This document shows positions 1-8,122 of a stretch of DNA of 34,092 nt, one piece after another. The stretch lies in assembly GCA_017479085.1 (NCBI GenBank), contig JAFVCQ010000236.1, positions 1-34,092 of the forward strand, read 5' to 3'. The notes beneath the pieces were generated by a model, which searched no databases, had not been told where the DNA came from, and was given only the letters and a program-made list of their open reading frames with translations. Numbering within the stretch: position 1 is the stretch's first letter; every line of letters starts with the position of its first letter. The position numbers were made by a program, and so were the translations under genes. This stretch comes from Lachnospiraceae bacterium. Lineage in GTDB: Bacteria > Bacillota > Clostridia > Lachnospirales > Lachnospiraceae.

Positions 1-1297
1 GGATTCGCTCATACAACGGTTCCAGATAGATGTCTTCCCCATAGCCCCGGTTTTGTAATCCCCGTTTGGCCAGATCTACAATCCGTTGCGCCAGACTATA
101 CAATGCTTCCCTGTCTACAAAGGACGGCAGTTCCTGCTTTACAAACAGCTTGCGGAGCTCTGTCGCAGAATAGCCCTGATGGTACAACACATGGTCTTCC
201 CGCAGCAGCTTGTCCAGCTCCTTCAATTGATCTTTCAGGCCAAGATGAAAAGCGGACACCGTCATGACATCTGCAACCGGCTGGCAGCATACGCTGCGAA
301 ATTCAATGGTTCCTCGAAAGGTCAGGTCAACAAATTTGAATGTGCGCAGATATTCCAGATCCGAAAGTTCAGGCTGAAAGGAAATCTCATGATAGGAGCC
401 CTCTGCGTAATATTCTCCCACGATCGATTCACTGGCAAAATATTCCATCACCGGAATCGGTCTGAAATTAATATATTTGTCCTCCCTCTCCACACAGTAC
501 ATACTGGCAGACTCGATATAGGCCACCAGATCATCTATCTCCTCAATCTCAACATCAAACATTCCAATATTGTGAGGATTGATTCCATGCGTGCTGTTTT
601 CCCAAAACATGTCTCTGCAGCAGGCCAGTTCCTCATGCTCTCCGGTCAAAACGGAGTTGTTAAACAGCAGTGCTTTCACCGGCTCTAATCTCGAAAAAGC
701 CCGGATTGTCATTGGAAGCTCTTCATAATCGACATCTAACTGTACCTGTGATGCACTCGAAAACATTCCATAGGTCGGATAGGTGTGGAAATACATTGGC
801 AGATCGGCATAGTCCGGATATGAACTCAGATGATGAAACAGCATGCGGTACCGCCCATTGGGAATTGCGACATTCCGGTTGTAATTGCGGTACGGATTCA
901 CCCCCATACCGGTCAGTGTGTAATGCAAAGAGGCCAGCTCCTGCTGAAGATAGGAATAATACTCCACAAAACGTTCTCTCAGCCTGTGCAGCTCCTTCTC
1001 TTTCCCCAAAGACAGCTCCAGATTATTATAGGAACAGTCATACGACAGAATATCCCCATTCTCCGGATTCTCTATGGCATTCACATTACCCTCGTCATCC
1101 CGGCTCATCACCTCAAATGAAAAATACTGCATAAAACCGGCGGTCAGTGTATGGATCTTCTCAAAATCCACCGCTTCTCTATCCAGATTGAGGATCGGAA
1201 GCTCCACCTCGATTCCCACATAGTCCTGTCTCTTTTTCTTCGTGGGTTCCACATATTTCTGATATAATTTTTCCTTCACCAAAGATTTCTCTATCAT
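1..1297 (-). CDS. GCS2-family glutamate-cysteine ligase-like enzyme (partial, C-terminus off window)
   Basis: An open minus-strand frame of 432 codons runs from ATG 1297 off the left edge with no stop. The start is set by GAGAGG five bases upstream. The translated protein resembles the plant/EgtA-type glutamate-cysteine ligase family (GCS2): an N-terminal GIEVELP strand (family GxExE), DCSYNNLELSLG (acidic and substrate-site region), SSASQVQLDVDYEE (family TAATQVNLDF region), a CRDMFWEN stretch, and a C-terminal TIEFRSVCCQP strand (family LEVR). The family joins the gamma-carboxyl of glutamate to an amine or cysteine using ATP. It lies downstream of a GshA-type ligase and a class II amidotransferase on the same strand, but 201 bases separate it from the latter, so it may have its own promoter. 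The natural substrate cannot be told from sequence; EgtA-like, YbdK-like or a novel ligase are all possible. Confidence 0.75.
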   Translation of the reverse strand, partial: MIEKSLVKEKLYQKYVEPTKKKRQDYVGIEVELPILNLDREAVDFEKIHTLTAGFMQYFSFEVMSRDDEGNVNAIENPENGDILSYDCSYNNLELSLGKEKELHRLRERFVEYYSYLQQELASLHYTLTGMGVNPYRNYNRNVAIPNGRYRMLFHHLSSYPDYADLPMYFHTYPTYGMFSSASQVQLDVDYEELPMTIRAFSRLEPVKALLFNNSVLTGEHEELACCRDMFWENSTHGINPHNIGMFDVEIEEIDDLVAYIESASMYCVEREDKYINFRPIPVMEYFASESIVGEYYAEGSYHEISFQPELSDLEYLRTFKFVDLTFRGTIEFRSVCCQPVADVMTVSAFHLGLKDQLKELDKLLREDHVLYHQGYSATELRKLFVKQELPSFVDREALYSLAQRIVDLAKRGLQNRGYGEDIYLEPLYERI

Positions 1298-1498
1298 AAC
1301 TACCTCTCTTTATTCATCAATGTCATTTAGTTAAGCCGGACGCTGCCAGGTATGATATATGTTTCCCATTCCGGGCACGCTGCACAGCATAACTTCACAC
1401 CAGGCTCGAAACAACCTCGCCAATTGTTCAGGTATTGCACTTAGCTGCAGACGTAACGGTACTAAATTAACTACTACAAGTTATTTCGTGACAGTTCC

Positions 1499-2281
1499 TT
1501 ACAGATTCGAAAATGCCTGATATAAGAACTTGGTATTCTCTTCATTGTCTATGTATTCATTTCCGTGTTCCGTACCTGTAAAAACCCGTGTACCCTCTTG
1601 ATAAACCACCAGTCTTGTAAACGGCACCGGCGTCCAATCCTCCTCACTCAGAGGCTGGGTGGAAACCAACACGCAGTTCCCAATCTCCTGTTTTTCCAGA
1701 TAATACAAAGAATTGCGGTAATTGGTATGAACATAAGTATATTCCCCGTCATACAGCAGCAGATTAAGTTTGTTGCCCTTTGCCATATCCGACAGGATCT
1801 CCTGTATGAGCGCAAAACGTCTCTTAGACGTTCCTGCTTCCCCTGTCTCCCGAATCGACGCATTCACCCTCTCAATCATATACAGAAGTACCCGTTCGCT
1901 GTCCGTATCCCCCTGCTGTCGTTTGCAATATTTGTTCAATGGCGGATAGTCAAAAATCGTGCCATTGTGTACCAGTGTCCATCGTCTTCCGCTGATATCC
2001 TTTCCCGTATAGGGGTGACAGTTCCGATAATCCACATTACCAATCGTGGCATAACGGATATGTGCAAATACGGTTCGATTGCAGACCGGTGTCTTCAATC
2101 GCTCTTGCAGATATGCACTCTTTGTCGCCTGCACCGGCTCCTTTTCAATCATCGCCTCATTTCCATCCAGACAGACCAGTCCCCAGCCATGTGGATGCAT
2201 ATCACTGTGTCCATAAAATTCCCTTAAATATTCGTTAATCACCAGTTCTTTTTCGGATGAAAACCCAAACAGCTCACACAT
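1499..2281 (-). CDS. Class II glutamine amidotransferase (GATase_4, EgtC/YafJ-like)
   Basis: A 260-aa Ntn-type amidohydrolase. An upstream in-frame ATG exists at 2344, but the start at 2281 is chosen for two reasons: AGGAGGTG lies five bases before it, and it places the catalytic cysteine at position 2 (MCELFGF), as the class requires. Other class II motifs are HPHGWG (about 30), FAHIRYAT (substrate arginine), LVHNGTI (oxyanion Asn) and GDTDSE (Asp). No synthetase domain is attached, so it resembles stand-alone amidases such as EgtC, which hydrolyses a gamma-glutamyl bond in ergothioneine synthesis, or YafJ of unknown role. It begins 23 bases after the GshA-type ligase stop, so the two are almost certainly co-transcribed. 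The inferred role is to remove or transfer a gamma-glutamyl group installed by its neighbours; this is not proven. Confidence 0.85.
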   Translation of the reverse strand: MCELFGFSSEKELVINEYLREFYGHSDMHPHGWGLVCLDGNEAMIEKEPVQATKSAYLQERLKTPVCNRTVFAHIRYATIGNVDYRNCHPYTGKDISGRRWTLVHNGTIFDYPPLNKYCKRQQGDTDSERVLLYMIERVNASIRETGEAGTSKRRFALIQEILSDMAKGNKLNLLLYDGEYTYVHTNYRNSLYYLEKQEIGNCVLVSTQPLSEEDWTPVPFTRLVVYQEGTRVFTGTEHGNEYIDNEENTKFLYQAFSNL

Positions 2282-2304
2282 ACGGTCACCTCCTGTCTCA
2301 AACT

Positions 2305-3738
2305 CTACGATATCTGTCCTTGTGAAGCGTGTAACCCGCTGCATTGCCGGGCCAGTTCTGCATACTCCTTTGCCAAGTCAACTCCGGACTTTACATAATC
2401 GGATTCATAGGTTGCGCGAATCCGGTCAGCATACCGATTATGCGGTATGCTGAGTTTATCCTTTTGATACCGGATGCTCCTTACTGCGGTGTCCGCCTCC
2501 AGTTCGGAAAAAAATGCTTCCATCTGCTTCAGAACTCCCTGTGCTGCTTCCCGTATCGGCCTTTCCACACCGCCATATTCCCGAATCCGGATCTTCGAAT
2601 CATCGAAGCCGGCTGCCTGTTTTTCATTCCAAATCGCATTGCGCTGTTCTTCTGTCGTCAGTTGTACATCCCCCTGATGATGGAGATATACCATGAGATA
2701 ATGTAGAAATTCCACATCCTCCTGAAAGAGACCCACCGGCGAAAGCGGATTCACATCCAGCATCCGCAATTCAATATGATTGACTCCCTGCTCCCTCAGA
2801 TGCTCCAGAGAATTCTCTCCCCTCGGTTTTAATCGCAGCGGATAATATAACTCAGAGACTCCCTTCAGCCTCCCGTCCTTTATGTATGCCTCAATACTTT
2901 GAATATAGGAATCCAGATTCTGATAATCAAATACCGGCGTGAAATCATTCCAGTAACCCCGTTCACCACACCTTACAGATGCATACCGGGTCAGATCCTC
3001 CACCGTCCATTCACCATGAACCGAGGATTTCCCTTCCTCTGCGTTATCCAAAAAGGAGACATCCAACACCGGACTGGCTGCAGTGAGATAGACGATCAGC
3101 CATGTGTACACCGTCAGCTTCTGTGCCAACTGCAGATATACAGAATTCTTATAGGCCTGATAGTCCGGCCATTGTGTCCGCAGGCGATTTGCTGCTCCGG
3201 CATCCGCATTCTGTATCACGGTATTGTTATCCGGATCCTGAAGACCGGATCTTAGAAGCTGATATTCGTCCCGAATCATCTCATCCGCAAACGAATAGTT
3301 CAGATGGATACCGGAAAACAACATCTTTCTCTTGCCATATTTTGCAGCGAGATACTGCCGATATTGTGTCTTTTCCTCCTGTGCTCCTTCAAACTGCGCG
3401 ATCACGATATCCTCCTGCCCTCTCACATAGGGTGGGTTGGAAAACGGCCACAGGTATTCCCCTCCGGTCGGCAACTGCTGCAACGTGAGCGCAACCTCTG
3501 TCTGCAGATTCGACATCTGCCTTAAGACATCCTGTGCACTGTCAAACACATCCGTGATCAGCTCAATCTGATTCTCGCAAAAATCTCTGGTAATATCATC
3601 TCTTGCTCCAAAGGGATGCCTTGTATGGGAAAGGTAGCCATTTTCATCAATCCGCAGACTCTCCCTCTCCAATCCAAATTCGCCCTTATCCATATTACGT
3701 CTTATACATGCAGGATCAAATGCTATGTTATCGTTCAT
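2305..3738 (-). CDS. gshA: Glutamate-cysteine ligase, GshA type (gamma-glutamylcysteine synthetase)
   Basis: A 477-aa protein with the class I GshA fold signatures: FGLERESLRID near the N-terminus, HPFGARDDITRDFCENQIELIT (ATP/metal and glutamate site), SGIHLNYSF, and NHIELRMLDVNPLSPVG (about 315). It makes gamma-glutamylcysteine from Glu, Cys and ATP in the cytosol. The length suits a monofunctional ligase; the ATP-grasp half of bifunctional GshF is absent, and no gshB is seen nearby. Two further ATGs lie upstream (3765, 3744). The start at 3738 is preferred because GGAG lies seven bases upstream and the predicted transcript start (about 3774) leaves almost no leader for 3765. It heads an operon with the class II amidotransferase, driven by the promoter at 3781-3809. 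Confidence 0.87.
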   Translation of the reverse strand: MNDNIAFDPACIRRNMDKGEFGLERESLRIDENGYLSHTRHPFGARDDITRDFCENQIELITDVFDSAQDVLRQMSNLQTEVALTLQQLPTGGEYLWPFSNPPYVRGQEDIVIAQFEGAQEEKTQYRQYLAAKYGKRKMLFSGIHLNYSFADEMIRDEYQLLRSGLQDPDNNTVIQNADAGAANRLRTQWPDYQAYKNSVYLQLAQKLTVYTWLIVYLTAASPVLDVSFLDNAEEGKSSVHGEWTVEDLTRYASVRCGERGYWNDFTPVFDYQNLDSYIQSIEAYIKDGRLKGVSELYYPLRLKPRGENSLEHLREQGVNHIELRMLDVNPLSPVGLFQEDVEFLHYLMVYLHHQGDVQLTTEEQRNAIWNEKQAAGFDDSKIRIREYGGVERPIREAAQGVLKQMEAFFSELEADTAVRSIRYQKDKLSIPHNRYADRIRATYESDYVKSGVDLAKEYAELARQCSGLHASQGQIS

Positions 3739-3780
3739 TTTCATGCTCCATTTTATATATTTCATATAGATATACTATGA

Positions 3781-3809
3781 ATAATAGCATTTCTTTTTCA
3801 TTCTGTCAA
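3781..3809 (-). promoter_or_regulatory. Sigma-A promoter of gshA operon
   Basis: On the minus strand TTGACA (3804-3809) is followed after exactly 17 bases by TATTAT (3781-3786). The -35 is perfect and the -10 matches five of six. Transcription would start near 3774 and serve the GshA-type ligase and amidotransferase. Confidence 0.75.
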
Positions 3810-3836
3810 CTGCCCATGTGATTCCGTGCAATCAGG

Positions 3837-4583
3837 TCATATATATTCCGGCACAAAGCGTTTTTTCCCGACCAGATAAAGGCAAATGCTGACAGCCGCC
3901 ATCCCTGCCATACAGCCCAGCCTCACCGGAAAGCCCATCGTCATCTGTACATAATGATAGTACACAAATCCCATCTCGACTGCGACTACGACAATCCAGA
4001 TTCCAAGCTTTACAAAAACACTCCATCCATTCCGAATCCATTTCGTCTGTTCCATTGCCATCTGAATACGGTACTTCAACTGCGGCGACCGATATGCCGA
4101 CGCAAACCATGCAAACTGAACCACCTGTGTGCTAGCCAGCAGCAGTATCAGACAGAGTAAGAAAAAGAACAACATATCCGTCAAAAAAATCTCACCAGGA
4201 AACACTCTGTGGTATAAAGCCGGCACATCCTCCGTATCTTCCATAAAATAGAGCACATAGCTGTCATGGCAAAGATACTGTACCGCAGAACAGACCAGGC
4301 TTAAGATCGCCGCACGCACTCCGCAAATTGCGACCTGCTCCCTGTAAAAACGCTTTCTGCAAAATCCAAAGGTAATATATTGCCCATACTGCATAAAGCT
4401 CTGTTCCTCTGAAGATGTCGCAAAAAACAGCGTGCTTATCAACATCTCAAGATAGACCGGATTCCCTGCTCCAAGCTTTGCCGCCACAATGTAACAGAAT
4501 ACAGCAAAGATAACGTCTAAAAAAATCACCTTGATTGCATCCCCACGCATCAGATACCATAATGTTTTGTTGTGCATTCCCAT
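3837..4583 (-). CDS. ABC transporter permease-like membrane protein (second permease)
   Basis: A 248-aa integral membrane protein with about six hydrophobic segments (roughly residues 17-36, 47-60, 82-105, 130-160, 195-220, 220-240). No family is clearly recognised. It starts directly after the TAG of the preceding permease and is last in a GntR-ATPase-permease-permease operon. This layout is like the ytr-type exporters of B. subtilis, where small non-homologous membrane proteins form the channel. An in-frame second ATG (MGM) two codons in is an alternative start. No rho-independent terminator follows; the gshA promoter begins about 30 bases beyond its stop. The substrate is unknown. Confidence 0.75.
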   Translation of the reverse strand: MGMHNKTLWYLMRGDAIKVIFLDVIFAVFCYIVAAKLGAGNPVYLEMLISTLFFATSSEEQSFMQYGQYITFGFCRKRFYREQVAICGVRAAILSLVCSAVQYLCHDSYVLYFMEDTEDVPALYHRVFPGEIFLTDMLFFFLLCLILLLASTQVVQFAWFASAYRSPQLKYRIQMAMEQTKWIRNGWSVFVKLGIWIVVVAVEMGFVYYHYVQMTMGFPVRLGCMAGMAAVSICLYLVGKKRFVPEYI

Positions 4584-5084
4584 CTACATATCCCCCTTCT
4601 TCCAAGCGTGTATGGCTTCTTTCCCCAGAAAAAACACAGTGACCAGCAAAAACAGGATAAAATACCCACCGTAAACATCCAGCTTCACCTTCCAGATCAG
4701 TATGGTCAGAATACACAAGGCAGGAGCCACAGAGATCAGCATTACAACCACAGCCAGTACTCCCACCGCATTATTCTTCCATACCGCAGAAGAAAGCGCC
4801 AGATAAAAGGCCAGTTGGGCAAGCGGAAACAGCAGCAGATTCCATACCGGAGCACCGGAAATCTTCAAAACGATACAGAGCAGAGCATAGAGCGCTGCTC
4901 CCGCTGTCGTGATCTCTGCCATCAGTCTGCCCGCAATCCGAAGCTCATACTGAACATTCTGTCTTCTCGAAAATATAAACACCTGCCGGAACGAACTGTC
5001 ACTCAATCTTCCATAGGCGATCACAAAGACAATGACAGATATCTGCACTAAAAAAATCAACAGATTCGCTTTCATCAATTCCAT
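4584..5084 (-). CDS. ABC transporter permease-like membrane protein (first permease)
   Basis: A 166-aa protein with about five hydrophobic helices (around 8-27, 53-75, 82-104, 107-135, 139-158) and no signal peptide. It overlaps the end of the ATPase gene by ten bases, and its ribosome binding site (GAGGAGGA, about eight bases upstream) lies inside that gene, which implies translational coupling. It is too small for a classic ABC-2 permease and probably pairs with the 248-aa protein to make one membrane domain. Function is inferred only from position next to a YtrB-type ATPase; the sequence itself is not recognised. Confidence 0.72.
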   Translation of the reverse strand: MELMKANLLIFLVQISVIVFVIAYGRLSDSSFRQVFIFSRRQNVQYELRIAGRLMAEITTAGAALYALLCIVLKISGAPVWNLLLFPLAQLAFYLALSSAVWKNNAVGVLAVVVMLISVAPALCILTILIWKVKLDVYGGYFILFLLVTVFFLGKEAIHAWKKGDM

Positions 5085-5959
5085 CCGTATTCCTCCTCCA
5101 AATGCATTGTATGTGCGATAAACAATTCCTGCAGCGGCAGGGAAGCAATGCGGAAGCCCTCTTCTTCTAGCTCCTTATATTCCTGACGCGTGATCGGATC
5201 ATAGATATCATACTCCGTCAGTGCTCCCATTTCTTTCTTACACAGGACATGCTTGTTCTTCAGACAGTCTGCTTTGTCTGTCCTGCCAATGCACTTAAAC
5301 GACCTGCTGTAAATCGTCTCCATATCGTCACACAAAATGACCGAACCATAGTCCAGCATCAGAACATGGGTAAACAACCCTGTCATCTCTTCAATCAAAT
5401 GTGTGGAGAGTACAAAGGTGCGGGGAGCTTTCTCCTGCTCCTCCAATAGGAGCTCATAAAATCGCTGTCTCGCCACCGCATCCAGACCGGAGTAAATCTC
5501 ATCAAACAGAACGATCCGGCAGTTGCTGCACAACCCAATGAGAATTCCAAGACCGGTCTTCTGCCCCTTGGATAACTTCGAATAAAGCGCCTTCCACTTG
5601 ATCTCAAACATCTTTAACAGTCGCTCCATCAATTCATTGTTCCAGTTCTCATAAAAGTTACTGGCAAACGTAAGGATCGCTTTCACACTCTTCAGTTCAA
5701 AGGCGTCCACGTGGTCACTCATAAAACAGATCTCGCGGAGTACCTTCTCATTCTCATAGACCGGCTCCTCTAAAATACGGATCTCTCCGCTGTCCGGCAG
5801 ATACCTTGTACACAGACAGTTCATCAGTGTCGTCTTACCCGCTCCATTCCGGCCTAACAGTGCGTAGATACTGCCTTCCTCCATCTGAAACGAAACATTG
5901 CTTAATGCGGTCTCTGCGCCAAACTCCTTTGTAACATCTTTACATTCGATTGCTATCAT
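5075..5959 (-). CDS. ABC transporter ATP-binding protein (YtrB/CcmA-like)
   Basis: A 294-aa nucleotide-binding subunit. Walker A is GRNGAGKTT at residues 36-44, the signature is LSKGQ at 129-133 (Lys in place of the usual Gly), Walker B is IVLFDE ending at D153-E154, followed by the D-loop SGLD and the switch histidine in STHLIEE. The C-terminal ~80 residues are an accessory extension common in YtrB-type exporters. Its ATG overlaps the TGA of the GntR gene (ATGA), so the pair is translationally coupled. It would power the two downstream membrane proteins. Such modules are usually induced by cell-envelope stress or antibiotics through the linked YtrA-type repressor; the actual substrate is unknown. 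Confidence 0.9.
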   Translation of the reverse strand: MIAIECKDVTKEFGAETALSNVSFQMEEGSIYALLGRNGAGKTTLMNCLCTRYLPDSGEIRILEEPVYENEKVLREICFMSDHVDAFELKSVKAILTFASNFYENWNNELMERLLKMFEIKWKALYSKLSKGQKTGLGILIGLCSNCRIVLFDEIYSGLDAVARQRFYELLLEEQEKAPRTFVLSTHLIEEMTGLFTHVLMLDYGSVILCDDMETIYSRSFKCIGRTDKADCLKNKHVLCKKEMGALTEYDIYDPITRQEYKELEEEGFRIASLPLQELFIAHTMHLEEEYGWN

Positions 5960-6324
5960 ACCTCTTCCACCTCACTTAAAATCCGGATCACATCATCCCT
6001 TCTCAAACCGAGGCGTCCCGCCTCATCTAAAAGTGCCCTGACGGACTCATGGATAAACCGCTCCCTTGCCCGTTCTCTGATCTTGTCCTTCGCACCCCGG
6101 GCGACGAACATGCCGATTCCCCGCTTCTTATATAGAATCCCCTCATCCACAAGCAGTGCGAATCCCTTCCTCGCCGTCGCCGGATTGATCTTGTACATCG
6201 CTGCAAACTGATTGGTGGAGGGAACCTGTTCCTCCTCTAAGATATGCTCCTTTAGGATCTCCTCCTCCAACCACCTTGCAACCTGCATAAATATGGGTGT
6301 TAAGGATGTCTCATCAATCTCCAT
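5956..6324 (-). CDS. GntR family transcriptional regulator (YtrA subfamily)
   Basis: A 122-aa regulator with an N-terminal winged helix: PIFMQVARWLEEEIL, then VPSTNQFAAMYKINPATARKGFALLVDEGIL (recognition helix) and the wing KKRGIGMFV. It has only a short C-terminal helical tail (about 45 residues) and no ligand-binding FCD/UTRA domain, which defines the YtrA subfamily. The start is ATG 6324 with GGGAGG nine bases upstream. It heads the ABC operon and very probably represses it through the 9-bp inverted repeat at 6411-6430, just downstream of its own promoter. Confidence 0.9.
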   Translation of the reverse strand: MEIDETSLTPIFMQVARWLEEEILKEHILEEEQVPSTNQFAAMYKINPATARKGFALLVDEGILYKKRGIGMFVARGAKDKIRERARERFIHESVRALLDEAGRLGLRRDDVIRILSEVEEV

Positions 6325-6410
6325 CCATTCTGACCTCCCTGCTCCGAAATTCCGGATTGCTGCATCTCATACATCAAATGACAATCGCTCTCTATGCAAC
6401 TGTTATTCAG

Positions 6411-6430
6411 TTAGTTACTTGAGTAACTAA
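6411..6430. promoter_or_regulatory. Inverted-repeat operator, probable site of the YtrA-type regulator
   Basis: Perfect 9-bp arms TTAGTTACT (6411-6419) and AGTAACTAA (6422-6430) are separated by two bases. The site covers about +4 to +23 of the transcript predicted from the promoter at 6441-6469, an ideal place for a roadblock or autorepression. Symmetric operators are typical of dimeric GntR proteins. Confidence 0.75.
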
Positions 6431-6440
6431 CCATGCATAT

Positions 6441-6469
6441 AAGATACACCATTTCTGTCCTGCTGTCAA
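6441..6469 (-). promoter_or_regulatory. Sigma-A promoter of the GntR-ABC operon
   Basis: Minus strand TTGACA (6464-6469), 17-base spacer, TATCTT (6441-6446). The -35 is perfect. The leader is about 110 bases long and begins with the inverted-repeat operator. Confidence 0.72.
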
Positions 6470-6602
6470 TCCTTTTTCACAACGATTATACTCACAAACA
6501 AAACTGCCGATTGGAATCTTTCTCTGCGATACATACTGTTAAACGAAATGACATTGGCGAAACATACGCTTATTTAATGCGGATTATACTTGACGTAACG
6601 GA

Positions 6603-6631
6603 TTGTCAAAGAGTACCAATTGTGATAAACT
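6603..6631 (+). promoter_or_regulatory. Probable promoter of pncB
   Basis: TTGTCA (6603-6608), 17-base spacer, TAAACT (6626-6631), ending about 33 bases before the pncB start codon. A second -35-like TTGACG lies at 6590-6595 without a good partner. Confidence 0.55.
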
Positions 6632-6664
6632 GTCTGATAGATTGAAATGAAGGAGGAGAGTCCC

Positions 6665-8122
6665 ATGGCTTACCAGAATCTGACACTGTTAACAGACCTG
6701 TATGAGCTTACCATGATGCAGGGATACTTTAATGAGAAAAGCAATGATACGGTCGTGTTCGATGCTTTTTACCGCAAGAATCCTTCCGGCAACGGGTATG
6801 CCATCACCGCAGGGCTTGAACAGATCATTGACTATGTGAAAAACTTATCATTTTCCTATGATGATATCGACTACTTAAGAGGACTCGGCATTTTTACCGA
6901 AGACTTTTTGGAATATCTCGCCGGTTTTCACTTTACCGGTGATATCTATGCGATACCGGAGGGCAGCATTGTGTTTCCACAGGAACCACTGGTCAAGGTC
7001 GTGGCTCCGGTCATGGAGGCACAATTGGCAGAGACTGCCATCCTGAATATCCTAAACCACCAGAGCCTGATCGCCACCAAAGCGTCAAGGGTATGCTATG
7101 CGGCAAAGGGAGACGGGATCATGGAGTTCGGACTCCGGCGCGCACAAGGGCCGGATGCAGGCACCTTAGGAGCAAGGGCGGCCGTGATCGGCGGCTGTAT
7201 CGGAACCTCCAATGTGCTGTGCGGGCAGATCTTTGACATTCCGGTCTTGGGAACCCATGCACATAGCTGGATCATGAGTTTTCCGGATGAATACACCGCA
7301 TTCAAGACCTATGCAGACCTGTATCCGGATGCCTGTATCCTGTTAGTCGATACCTATGACACTCTGAAATCCGGCGTGCCAAATGCCATCCGCGTGTTTG
7401 AACAGATGCGGGCAGACGGCATCCATTCGAAAAAATACGGAATTCGCTTAGATAGTGGTGACCTTGCCTATCTGTCCAAAAAGGCGCGAAAGATGTTAGA
7501 TGCAGCGGGATTCACCGATGCCATCATCTCTGCATCCTCAGATCTCGATGAATACCTGATCGACAGCTTAAAGACACAGAACGCTGCCATCACCTCATGG
7601 GGGGTCGGCACGAACCTGATCACCTCCGCAGACTGCCCGGCCTTCGGCGGAGTATATAAATTAGCGGCCATCCAAAAAGAGGGACAGGAGGAATTCACAG
7701 CCAAGATCAAGATTTCTGAGAATCCTGCAAAGATCACGAATCCGGGCAACAAGACCGTATTCCGGATCATTGACAAAGAAACCGGCAAACTTCGGGCGGA
7801 TCTGATCGCTTTAGCGGATGAAACCTATGACGCTTCGAAAGACTTAGAGATCTTCCATCCAATCGACACATGGAAGCGCTCTACGATTCAGGGAGGGACC
7901 TACGATATAGAAGAGATTCTGGTTCCGGTGTTCAAAAAGGGACAATGCGTATACGAATCCCCAAAGGTCATGGAGATTCAGTCCTATTGCCAGAAACAGT
8001 TAGACCTGTTGTGGGATGAATCCAGACGACTTGTGAACCCGCAGGAAGTATTTGTGGATCTGTCCGAACCACTCTATAACCTCAAGATGAATCTACTGAA
8101 TAAAAGGGGGAAATTGTCATGA
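6665..8122 (+). CDS. pncB: Nicotinate phosphoribosyltransferase
   Basis: A 485-aa NAPRTase that makes nicotinate mononucleotide from nicotinate, PRPP and ATP in the Preiss-Handler NAD salvage route. Family features are the N-terminal LLTDLYELTMMQGYF, FYRKNPSGNGYAI (about 35), EFGLRRAQG (phosphate and substrate site), the catalytic-loop GTHAHSW at 196-202, and RLDSGDL at 261-267. An in-frame ATG lies six codons upstream at 6647, but 6665 has AGGAGG eight bases before it and matches the usual family N-terminus. It is followed, with a 4-base ATGA overlap, by a small membrane protein gene. It is divergent from the GntR-ABC operon. Confidence 0.95.
   Translation: MAYQNLTLLTDLYELTMMQGYFNEKSNDTVVFDAFYRKNPSGNGYAITAGLEQIIDYVKNLSFSYDDIDYLRGLGIFTEDFLEYLAGFHFTGDIYAIPEGSIVFPQEPLVKVVAPVMEAQLAETAILNILNHQSLIATKASRVCYAAKGDGIMEFGLRRAQGPDAGTLGARAAVIGGCIGTSNVLCGQIFDIPVLGTHAHSWIMSFPDEYTAFKTYADLYPDACILLVDTYDTLKSGVPNAIRVFEQMRADGIHSKKYGIRLDSGDLAYLSKKARKMLDAAGFTDAIISASSDLDEYLIDSLKTQNAAITSWGVGTNLITSADCPAFGGVYKLAAIQKEGQEEFTAKIKISENPAKITNPGNKTVFRIIDKETGKLRADLIALADETYDASKDLEIFHPIDTWKRSTIQGGTYDIEEILVPVFKKGQCVYESPKVMEIQSYCQKQLDLLWDESRRLVNPQEVFVDLSEPLYNLKMNLLNKRGKLS

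Noticed and set aside
86..1134. Plus-strand open frames of 200 and 154 codons at the left edge.
   Set aside because: They are antisense to the GCS2-like gene, which runs open off the window, has a good start and shows family motifs.
1565..2227. A 220-codon plus-strand frame.
   Set aside because: It is antisense to the amidotransferase gene and lacks a ribosome binding site and protein-like composition.
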